Below, piece by piece: positions 45,601 to 55,620 of a DNA stretch of 64,000 nt; position 1 is the stretch's first letter, and every line of letters begins with the position of its first letter. The stretch is taken from positions 79,308-143,307 of the forward strand of contig JAOALB010000137.1 in the NCBI GenBank assembly GCA_025331125.1, written 5' to 3'. A program made the position numbers and the translations under genes. The DNA comes from Mycogone perniciosa. Its lineage: Eukaryota; Ascomycota; Sordariomycetes; Hypocreales; Hypocreaceae. The notes below the pieces were generated by a model. It was given only the letters and a program-made list of their open reading frames with translations, searched no databases and was not told where the DNA came from.

Positions 45601-47753
45601 TCAGGGGTCCGAGCGTCAAGTCCAAGTAGGCAAGACTCCTACTGGTATGGACAACAACAACAACAACAGAGCTTTAGAGCACCAGGTTGGCGATCTGTCC
45701 TTGTATGGTTTCTACCTTCAATCTATTGGAAAATTGCCGTTTGCAATATTTCTGCTGTTAGCAGCTGCGTTCATTATTACGACTAAAATGCCAGGTCAGC
45801 ATCTCCATCAGATTTGTCTGCGTAACTCCAACCTGCATTCCGCCGCTGACTTGATAACAGAGATCTGGATTCGCATATGGCTTGAGACTGATCCAGAAAG
45901 TAATTGGTATTTTGCTGGGTATGCTGTCTGGGCAGTATTGTCATCTCTGACGGCATTCTCCGCAGTCGGGTAAGACCTCCCCGGTTAGGTCATAATAATT
46001 GGCTCATGGTCTTGTAGATTTTTTTTGCTAAAGCTGGTGCCCAAATCCGCTGAGAATCTCCACCGACTGTTGCTAGACACTGTGGTGAGGTTTGCTTCCC
46101 CTATATATCAAGCATAGTGGAGGTATTGATGGTTGTTCAGGGCGTCATTGTGGTATTTTTCCATGACAGATACTGGAACAATACTCCATAGGTAAGCGCT
46201 ACTATTGATAGCTTCCTGTGCTCTTGCTAAAAGAAAGTATTACAGATTCAGTCAAGACATGACTCTAGTTAACCAGGTTCTCCCAATGTCTGTTTTCGAA
46301 TTGACGTGTTGTATGATAACTCTTCTCAGAAGTCACATTTAAACAGGACCACTGACTGCTCTAGATACATTCGTCATCTTATGCGACGTCGCTATTATTG
46401 CCTCTGGAGCTCAGTATACGGCAGCTACTATCCCGTTGTTTCTAGTAGCCCTATACTTTCTGCAGAGATACTACCTACGAACGTCCCGCCAAATGCGGCA
46501 TCTCGACCTTGAAGCCAAGTCACCAATCTATACACAGTTCACAGAGATAGCCACAGGCGTGCAGCATATACGTGCCTTTCACTGGCAATCGAAGTTCCTT
46601 GCTCATAGTTTGCGGCTCCTCGACTATTAGCAGAAACCATACTACTTGATGTTTTGTATCCAACGCTGGCTAACGCTGGCTAACGCTGGTTTTAGACATA
46701 TCTGTGCTATGTATTGCTACACATACAACGACCCAGGGCGCTATTGGTTTGGCCTTGATTAATATTATTGGGTTCAGCCAAAGTCTATCCGAATTGATCA
46801 ACTCCTGGACTAAGCTGGAGACATCGCTGGGTGCCATCACCCGCCTGAAGAAACACGTCGCTGACACTCCAGTAGAGGACGAGCCATATGAGCCCGCTCA
46901 ACCTCCTGAAGATTGGCCAACACTTGGCAAGATTGAGCTTAGTCATGTCAGTGCCAAATACAAGTAAGTTTGAAGAAAAACGGTATTTTAGAGTCAATTG
47001 TTAATATATGTACAGTATTGAAGATGCTGCCGAAAAATTTGTACTTGATGATGTTTCTCTTGTCATTCAGCCAGGCCAAAAGATCGGTATTGTGGGTCGA
47101 ACTGGGAGGTATGTGTATTTCTAATTCACCCACAAAGGCTTTGAGATTACTGATAACATCATTCTAAAAGTGGGAAGAGTTCAATTATCCTGACTCTTCT
47201 TCACCTGATCGAGTTTTCTGGCTCTATCTTGATAGACGACGTCGAGATCACTGCCATTACCCGCCAGCACCTCCGCTCCCGCATTACCACCATTACCCAG
47301 GACGCTATCTTCCTCCCCGGATCATTTCGTGCCAATCTGTATCCGTTCTCTCCAGAAGATTCATGTTTGGTCTCAGACGGGGACATGATAGCTGCGTTGT
47401 CCCAGGTCGGTCTTTGGGAAGTAATCAGGGCCAGAGGTGGCCTTGATGCCGACTTGGCGACCGTCGGGCTTTCACATGGTCAAAAACAACTTCTTTGCCT
47501 TGCTCGTGCACTTTTGTATCACAACAGCACTGGGAGCCGGATTGTTTTCATGGACGAGGCGACTAACAGCGTGGACCGCGATACGGAGGAGTGCATGCAA
47601 ACCGTCATGGCGGAAGCGTTTTCTGGCTGCACTACTATTGTGATAGCCCACCGAGTCGATACGATTCGAGATGTCGATATCATTGTGGAGTTGGGTGCTG
47701 GGAAGATCCTCAGCGTGACAGGGAATGCAGCAATGAGAAACAGTGCGGTGTGA
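42679..47753 (+). pseudogene. ABCC-type (MRP-like) ABC transporter with frameshift, stop and 10-bp duplication
   Basis: Fifteen exons can be traced: 42679-42870, 42944-43477, 43527-43747, 43805-44084, 44132-44377, 44432-45195, 45253-45415, 45471-45794, 45861-45969, 46018-46089, 46141-46191, 46246-46310, 46347-46963, 47016-47108 and 47171-47753. The order is TMD0 (GPQLRDEFDFTLLFEE start), TMD1, NBD1, TMD2, NBD2, as in fungal multidrug exporters. NBD1 has GPVGSGKST, LSGGQRQRV and IVLLDDVFSALD; NBD2 has GRTGSGKSS, LSHGQKQ and IVFMDEATNSVD. Lesions: one T lost at 43348-43351 (RSVFWWLNS reads RSVFGG then stop), TAG at 46628-46630 in LLDYxQKPYY, and a 10-bp tandem duplication at 46661-46690 that shifts frame. 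The exon 12/13 join would also form TGA. Both ATPase sites are otherwise well kept, suggesting recent loss. Likely former exporter for the adjacent pathway. Confidence 0.88.
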
Positions 47754-48093
47754 GAGGATGAGCGACTAACTTTTCAACGCTTGTTGGGATTGTACTGTCA
47801 TTACTCTCCGATTTCTTTTTAGGTCTTTAAGGTATCCCATCATCTGCTATTCCAATATTGTTTCAATTCTGTAAATGATGGTGCTTCTCTCATTTAATGC
47901 GGTCCTCTCATCTTCTCCCCACTCGATGTACTAGCCAACCTGATAGCCTTAAAGATTTGAGGAGCCTGGCTTATGACATGAACGTGAGCTGCCTGAGGCT
48001 TTTGCCTATCCAAACAAACTTATCTGTCTAATCCTTTGCATTGCCACTATGAGGAATTACGATCAAAACTCAAGAGCGCTCATCTATCCCCCA
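47754..48093. other. intergenic region between convergent ABC and MFS genes
   Basis: About 340 bp holding the two 3' ends. No gene or clear structure seen. Confidence 0.5.
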
Positions 48094-49795
48094 CTAGGAG
48101 CTGTCGTCCTGATTCTGACTCTCTTCCGAAGCATTATCATCGGCCTCAAATCGGATACCTCCAAGGATCATCGCAGCGCACACGAACATTAGTCCAGCAG
48201 CGATGAACGGTAGACCGATCCAAGAACCTCCCAAGTCCAGTCCAACGCGGAAGGTAATTGCAAGCAATGGCCCCGCCACCAGAGAGCCGGCTGTTTCGAG
48301 AGCACTTATAGTAGTGTAGAGCACACTAATATGTTTCCCTTTTGCAGCCAAGGCAAGCAAGCCACGGGCAATGAAATTATAACCCGAACCAAGAGCAAGG
48401 AGTCCCATGCCAACTACCAGAAGGGTTGATACACTGGCAAGTCCTATCACAAATGCTCCCGCTGCTAGGAGAGAAATGCTTATACGTGCGAGCCATAGAT
48501 CTCTGGTAAGGGGCGAGAGTCCAAACTTCGCAACAAGTAGCTGGCTCATCGCGGGAAGCAATACGAGGAAGAGAAGAAGGGTCGTGAACGAGCGGACGGA
48601 CTGTAGGAGACCAGCCTGAAGGAAGATAATTAGCTTTAGTGGGTAGACTGAGGAGAGGCGAATATCCTACCTGTGACCAAGACCATCCGTACCGCTTGGT
48701 GATGTATTGTAACAGAACAACCTGGGCGTTTCTGCCTAGAGTTGTGAATAAGATGCTAAGAAGGAGAAAGCCTAGTTGTCTGTTCTCCCAGAATAAGTAT
48801 CGTGCTGATGCAATGAATTGCTTCAGTCCAGACGAAGCCGGCCCGGTTGCAGTAGATGGCGCGTTGCTGTCAGATGACGGGATGTTTGTGCTGAGATTGC
48901 TAGGATTCTCTGTATCTTCAATTGTTCTCTTTCTGTCACCGGTCTCAGGCAAAGAGAGTGCAATTAGTACTGAAAGTGCAAGGCACCCGAGGCCAGCGAA
49001 AACCGAGAACCAAGCACCAATCTCCATGGCAAAATACGCCAAGGGACTAAAAATAAGATCGCCTACCAGCATTGCCGCGCCAATATAGGAAAATGCCGTA
49101 GATCTGGAACACATGTTAACTTTTGGTGCCCTTTTCTTCATGGGAATGGCTGGCCTTTACCTCTGTTCTTTGGGTGATACATCGGCGGTGATTGAAAAAT
49201 CATGGCGCTATATACTGCGGGCCCGCCTCCAATGAAGGAGCACACCGAAGAAAGCCATATCATACGGATGGGAAAGACAGAGGGGAACAAGCCTATAGAT
49301 AGTCAACTTAGCTTGATGATGCGCCACTCGAGCTGTTTGGACGCGACGCAGCTTACAAATGACAGCAGTAAACCCTTGCAAGGCGACAATCCCTAGGATT
49401 GATAAAGCAAGAATTATCCGCCGACCGTACTTCTCAGCGGCCACGCCATATGGAACCGCTGTCAGTAGGCCTGGGATAAGTTCGAGCGTGCCCTGCCACC
49501 CAAGTAGGAAAGAGAGCTCAGCCTGAACGTCGCGATCCTTGCACCGTGGGTCTTGTGCTCCACCATCGAGATCTTGCTGGTAGTTTTGGCAGATAATCGA
49601 CTCTATTATCTCATTGAGGGGGATGGAGTTGAGAGAGCCTCCAATCTCAATGACTATGAGCAATATTAGGCAGGGAATAAGGATAGTTAAATGGCTGGAA
49701 GTGGCCTGCTTCCCCGTTCCCCTTTCAGTGTGGGCCTCACTTCCCCGGCGAGAGACCAGGAGGGTAGTCTGTTCAGTCTCATGCTCTGTGGTCAT
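48094..49795 (-). pseudogene. major facilitator superfamily transporter with a single-base frameshift
   Basis: Exons in transcript order: 49795-49357, 49292-49161, 49103-48671 and 48615-48094, for about 508 residues. Membrane spans are evident throughout, with an MFS motif-A-like GVAAEKYGRR after the second span and GGGPAVYSAM in exon 2. The hydrophilic mid loop (SLPETGDRKRTIEDTENPS) separates the two halves. In exon 2 the frame changes between YSAMI and the expected FSITADVSPKEQRSTAFSYIG: one T is missing from a T run (plus strand 49195-49199 has five A where six are needed). Everything after continues correctly, so this is either a recent frameshift or a homopolymer sequencing error. Such permeases often export secondary metabolites; the substrate is unknown. 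The start ATG at 49795 fits the family. Confidence 0.8.
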
Positions 49796-50337
49796 GGTGG
49801 ATAGCTGATGGAGTTTTGCGGGGTGAATGGAGAGTGGAGGAGGAGGAGAAGAGCGCAGGACATATTAATATGAATTTGAGATCTGTTGCGACCAACAGCC
49901 AAGACGATACAGTGTGTGAGACAGTGCGCGATGCTACGGGCTCTTCCTACTGCTAGTATGGTGCTAGTCGGGTCGGGCCGTCAGAGTATTAGTGAGAACC
50001 CTATTTCTTACGTTGAACTACCAGTTAAGTATGAATAACCTTATGGTCAGTCCTATTACAATTGTTATCGACGTTTTAAATGTGCACTATTTTTTGTCCC
50101 GATTTATGCGTAATGCCCAGGAAGCTGTGTCTGTGTCTTCCTAACCAGACAACCAATAAAAATGGTACCTGTAATACAGCCTTACTGGTCGACTCTCGGG
50201 CATCAAAAGCTGTTTAGGTACTTCGTACTTCGTACACGATCAGGTATTATCACAAAAGTTACAATCTTTGGCATCCCATACTCGCTACTGCTAAATCGCT
50301 ATTGACATCCCTCTTGTCGGCCAACCTTCAAAACAAG
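49796..50337. other. intergenic region between divergent MFS and NLR genes
   Basis: About 540 bp, presumably with both promoters. ACTTCGTACTTCGTAC lies at about 50221-50236. No gene seen. Confidence 0.5.
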
Positions 50338-53270
50338 ATGAGTTCCTTTTCCAAGATGAAGGAACGGATGAAGGAACGAATGAAGAAGCTCCTTGGGAGA
50401 GCAGAGCGAGGCGGTGGGGCTTCTTCATCGTCTGCATCCACGTCTACTGATCTCATCTCTCCCCCGACGGCAGCCCAGCCGGCCTCAGGATCTGCTATGA
50501 CCTCATCCATCACGATGTCCACTGCTCAACCGCCTGTTCAGGCCGTGCCGTCTATTCCACAGCCTCTCGACACCGCTGCCGATCCGCCAACCGTGTCCGA
50601 CACAGTCGCGCCCCCGACGCGTACCGACATCGACCCATGGGCTCGCGCTTATGAGTTAGTCCAGGAGAGAGAAAGCGAACTGATGGCCGACTATGAAAAG
50701 CACCTTGCTTCTCTACAACCTGAGACGAGTGGAGACCTCTCAACCCCACAGTCCGTCGAATCCATCGTGAAAGGGCTGCTGGAAGATAGAGAGAAGAAGC
50801 AGTGGAAGGTCTCGCTTCTGGGTACAGATATCAAAGTTAGGAAACAAGCCGAAAGGCTGACAAAGTTCCTCCTCTGGTCTGATCCCATTGTCAAGGCTGC
50901 TGTGAGCGCCCAGCCACATGCGGCTCTGGCATGGACCGGTGTTTCGTTGCTTCTTCCGGTAGGCAAATGATCTTACTAGCTGTTAAGTTCGTGCTCACTA
51001 ACGTACCAGAACAGCTCATCACAAGCGGCACGACGCAGAACGAGGCTATGCTGAAAGGCTTCAATACGATTGGGGATCTCCAAATGTATTGGCACATCTA
51101 CGAAACGACCAATCTCGATCCTATACATCAACAACAATACAAACCCCTCAAACCCTTAGCCGAGCTATATTCCTACGTCATTGCATATCAGGCCCGGGTT
51201 ATATGCCACCTCACTAAAGCTCAAGTCTCCCGCGCACGCTCCGACGTGGCCGGTTCCAACGATTGGGACGGTAAGATACGGGAGATTAATCGTCTGGACA
51301 AATTGTGCCGCAAGATCATCGGTGCTCTCGATACAGAGAAGATTCAGAAAAAAACGGATCATCAACTGCAAGAGATGGAGAAGTCACGGACCATCCTGAA
51401 TGAGATTCGCAGCATCATGCAGGAGAGTTGGAGAGAGACTCGGAGGAACTATGAGGACCAGCAGGAGAAGGACGTTCTTCAAGCCCTCGCGTCCGACTAC
51501 GAAGGCCACAAAGACTTCAATCCAGAGAGGGTTCCAGGCACCTGCGAATGGTTCCTAAAGGATGACCGATTTCTCAATTGGCAGCACAGCAGTGCTTCCC
51601 GTCTTTTCTGGGTCTCTGCCGACCCTGGCTGCGGAAAGTCGGTCTTGTCACGAGCTCTAATCGATGAGCGACTACTATCAACAAACATTACCACCTCTAC
51701 TGTCTGTTATTTCTTTTTCAAGGACGGAGACAAAAACCGCATGTATGCTCACAATGCCTTGTGTGCAATACTCCACCAGCTTTTCACGCATGATCCTACT
51801 AGCAGTCTGATCGCCCAAGCGCTCCCTAGTCATAAATGTTTCGGCAAAAGTCTAACCGAGAATTTTTCAGAGCTATGGCGAATCATAGAACAGTGCGCTG
51901 ATGAATTAGATGATGAAGTCATTTGCGTCATTGATGCCCTGGATGAATGCCATGCGGATAGCAGAAAGCGACTGATCGAAAAGCTCAAAGAGGTTTATTG
52001 CCAGACCGGACAGCCCTCCAAGTTGTGCTCGAAGCTGAAGTTTGTCATCACCAGTCGCCCATACGATGAGATAGAGGCATCTTTCAAGACGTTCTCTGAT
52101 ACCACCGCGTATGTACGCTTTGACGGTGATGATAACTCTGCCCAGATCAGCGAAGAGATCAATTTGGTCATTGATGCGAAAGTGGACGAAATTGCGGGCG
52201 ATTTTGAGGAGAAAGACCGCCGCAAAATTGCCGAGCGACTAAGGAGCATGGAGCACCGCACATACCTCTGGCTGTACCTCACACTCAAAATCATTAAAAC
52301 GAGTCCAAGTGAATATAAGAGGGTGTGCGATATGGAAACACTTCTATCTAATCTACCCTCCAAGGTATCTGAAGCTTACGAAAGGATCCTGGACCGAAGC
52401 AAAAATTCAGTTCAGACAGAGACTCTTATTCGGATCCTTCTGGCAGTGGCACGGCCTCTGACTCTTGATGAAGTTAACACGGCCTTGACACTTGCTTTGG
52501 AGACGCCAAGATTTAATTCTCATGAAGCTCTGAAGTTAAAGATGTGGCCTACAAAGAACTTTAAAGGCGTGGTGAAAAACCTATGCGGCCTCTTGGTTAG
52601 CGTTTATGATTCGAAAGTGTCGTTTATCCACCAAACAGCCAGAGAGTTTCTCCTTGATGCTAAGCAAGAAGGGAAGTGGAAAGGGCGGTTCAATGATATA
52701 TCGAAATCGCATAGCATCTTGTCACCAGCCTGCCTCCACTATTTGCTGCTGCCAGATCTCGCACCGCCAGCCGATGACGAGTTTGAAGGTCAACAATACC
52801 CATTCCTCGAATACGCCGCTACCTACTGGCCTTCACACTACATCTCGCAGGAAGCTGCTGCCGCTGAAGAATTCCGTAAGGATGTGCGTATGCTCTGTAG
52901 TACAGATGGGCATCAAGGAAACATTTGGATGCCTTTCTATTTTAAGCCGAGGTATACAAGTTCGAAAGGTTGGACAGAGCTGGCGTTGGCAAGCTACCTT
53001 GGTCTTGAGCAAGTCGTTCAACATATTCTGCTGGAGAAGACGGACATTGACATGATAGGCCAAGATTTTTATGGCACAGCGCTGCAGGCAGCATCAGGAG
53101 TGGGCCATAAAGAGATTGTCCAGATACTGCTGGATAAAGGCGCCGACGTCAATATACAAGGGGGGCGTTATGGCACAGCGCTACAGGCAGCATCAGCAAT
53201 GGGCTATAAGGAGATTGTCCAGATATTGCTGGATAGAGGCGCCGACAATAATCTGTCGTCACAAGCCTAA
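50338..53270 (+). CDS. NACHT NTPase with ankyrin repeats (fungal NLR)
   Basis: Two exons, 50338-50958 and 51015-53270 (958 aa), with a 56-nt intron that restores LLLP-LITSGTTQNE. Layout: a low-complexity Ser/Thr/Pro leader (residues 1-110), an N-terminal NWD-type domain (about 115-360; DPWARAYELV, PHAALAWTGVSLLLP), a NACHT domain with Walker A PGCGKSVL near 410 and Walker B VICVIDALDEC near 509, a winged-helix-like stretch, then ankyrin repeats from about 880 to 950. Fungal NLRs of this design act in non-self recognition and regulated cell death. The ankyrin array is short: one divergent unit plus two similar 33-residue units, with the stop just after the last, so it may have contracted. Start at ATG 50338; the codons before it contain no ATG. 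No lesions. Confidence 0.88.
53070..53267 (+). repeat. two tandem 99-bp ankyrin-coding units
   Basis: Units begin TATGGCACAGCGCT at 53070 and TATGGCACAGCGCT at 53169. Over the first 84 bp I count about ten differences. Period 99 bp equals one 33-residue ankyrin repeat. Confidence 0.75.
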
Positions 53271-53376
53271 AATGTCTTGAAGCTGTATAGGACTAAATAA
53301 ATCGATGGAATCACGAGTAAACTGACATTTCTCATTATTCGTCAAGGGCTATAAATACATAGCAATCCATATACAT

Positions 53377-55059
53377 TATGCCGTGAAATGGTGTCTCACT
53401 TCAACCCCATTCCCCGTACAGTTCGTCAACGTCAATCCATGCTTCACCGGCCCCATCTTAGATCCGTCGATAACGTCAATATGTTGAATCATCCGGATCA
53501 CTATAAACGCAATCTCCGTTAGGGTAAACTGCTGTCCAATACAAATGCGCGGCCCTCTATTGAATGGAAGATAATCCTATCGGGGACGCTGTTTCTCCCA
53601 CCGCTCTGGCTTGAAGATTTCGGCATCGTCTCCCTACAGATGTTTGCGGCGATGCATGGTATGTACCTTTGTAACTAAGGATTAGTAAACGCTTAAACGC
53701 TGTGAATAATATCGAGTATTGTCATATACCGAATAGCTAATGTCTGTTCCTTGTCTCACATAAATCGGAGACTTGCAATCAGGTCCTCTGCCAGTAAGGA
53801 GCGTAGTGTCTATATGCGCTGTGCGAATATTGAAAGGGACAACTGGGTGTAACTGCAAGTATTCGTTAAGACACCAATGCAAGTACTGATAGCCCTTCAT
53901 TGTCTCAAACGTAATATCCCGAGGGTGAGTAGGTTCTAAAGTTTTCTAGGATGATCGTTTGCAGACGGCGAAAGATGGTAGAATGTTGCGGCTCGGCCAG
54001 CTTATAAAAGAACTATCCTAATGCCGAAGCTGTAGTATTACGACCCGCGAGCAAGATATTCAGCAACTAGGATCGAAACTCGGTTGGATCTTAAGTCTCT
54101 TTGGCGAGGGCGCGAAGGAAAACTTATTTCTTGTCCTCGGCGGGTGTCTTTTTACTGGCACTTTACTTAAGGGCAAGCCGCATAAAATAGTCGACAAAAT
54201 CATAGACTACCTTTACCAGGCGATGAAACTCTGCGCTGTGAGTCATCCAGTAATAGGGCCCGAGACGCATAGAAAGGGACAGGATTAACTGGGGCTGGTT
54301 AAAGGCGTGGGTAAAGTTGACATAATTCGCATCGGATTTGTTCAAGTCCTCAGACTGGCTGTTGACACTTTCTCCAAAGAGGAACTCGGTCGCAGAGTTG
54401 AGGGTGAAGCGGAAGAAGAGCTCCTGAAGTTCCACTAAGTCTGTCCAGCTATCAGATCCAACATGACGCTCCAATACCGTCATCAAGGCTCTGATATGGT
54501 CCTCCTGTAGGTCGAGGTCGCTGACTTGGCCACGATTGAACTGGGGTCACAACAACGCTCTCAAGTGTTCCCACTGCTTACTATTTACAGCAAACTTGCA
54601 TGACGGGTTAGATAGATGCCCAAAATAACGATCTACAATGACACGGAAGCGTTACGACTCGCGATGCTATTCCCAAGCAGCGGCGCAAGATTCAGCGTTA
54701 GGTTAGGACCCAATTCGAAGTCTCCAAACTGAACTACCAGCATTGCCTGGATGTTCTTGGGGTCGTCGGTAATCATGACCTCTCTAAACAACGGATTTAT
54801 GATGCGCAACGTGCTAACCGGTCGGCCATATTTCTGAGTTTTGTTTTTGAAGAGTGACTGGAAGCGAACCGGGAATTGTTTTTTGGCGAGACGCCTATAG
54901 GCCATGGAAAAGTTCAACAACGCTGCTCAGGTCAATGGAGGATATCCAAATTGGTGGCTGACAGCCGAGTTCCTTTGCTCGGGCTGCATAACGCCGATTC
55001 TCGCGGATCTTTTTCAGAACATAGGCGACGAGGAGAACCTCTGTGGCAACAACACCCAT
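53377..55059 (-). pseudogene. cytochrome P450 (CYP52-like), heavily degraded
   Basis: A P450 legible end to end on the minus strand but crowded with stops. N-terminus near 55059 (MGVVATEVLLVAYVLKK), then QPPIWISSIDLSSVVELFHG, a frameshift, AYRRLAKKQFPVRF, an FELGPNLTLNLAPLLGNSI segment, WEHLRALL-stop-PQFNRGQ (54547-54549), an intact stretch at 54163-54500, then the I-helix LLAGRNTTAS near 54040 (family AGRDTT) surrounded by at least five stops. PVVPFNIRTAHIDTTL and YVRQGTDISYSVY follow, then FKPERW, TAG at 53577-53579, and the haem loop FNRGPRICIGQ near 53540-53568. Most stops are explained by CAA/CAG to TAA/TAG, CGA to TGA or TGG to TAG. CYP52-like enzymes hydroxylate fatty acids or alkanes; a role in the cluster is speculation. 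It lies beside AT-rich block B. Confidence 0.85.
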
Positions 55060-55620
55060 GGCTTTCAAGTAAATATCGAAAGAAATGTACTAAACCTCGG
55101 GCAATGCATAAATAAACATGCATGCATCCCTGGAAGACTGGTGAGAGATGACGACAGATGGTCAGCTCCTTTCATACCGTATTATCTTACGAAATTGGAT
55201 CATCACGTAATGTGCAATCCTAAGATATCCCCACTGCACTACACTATGTAGGAAGTAAATAGGCTAGCTTACCTGATATCAGAATTTTCATTGTATCCAA
55301 TAGGCCCTCATGAGAATAATCATGAATTACCAGATTATCTCACAAACTGCCGCCATCACCCAATCGATATTAAATAACATCTATAGTAGGCAAGCAGATG
55401 AACCACACAAGGCCAGTTTCTATATTACTTGTTATGCTGTTTCGGCAACAATACTCCTCATATATCTTACTATTATGATCTCCATCTTGCGTCAAATGCG
55501 GCCCCTTTAGCAGGATCATAGCAACGCATACTATAACTGCCCAATAGCTAAAGCCGTTAGCTAGGAGAGCGGATCCCTGAGAGAGAGTTCGTATTCCAGG
55601 GAGAAAATGTTGATAGCTTC
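55060..55620. other. transition from P450 relic to AT-rich block B
   Basis: About 560 bp with no supported gene; base composition is moderate until about 55600, where it drops sharply to AT-rich. The plus-strand open frame at 54904-55251 is the antisense of the P450 N-terminus. Confidence 0.5.

Noticed and set aside
54904..55251. Plus-strand open frame of 115 codons
   Set aside because: It is the antisense of the P450 N-terminus, which is recognisable on the minus strand.
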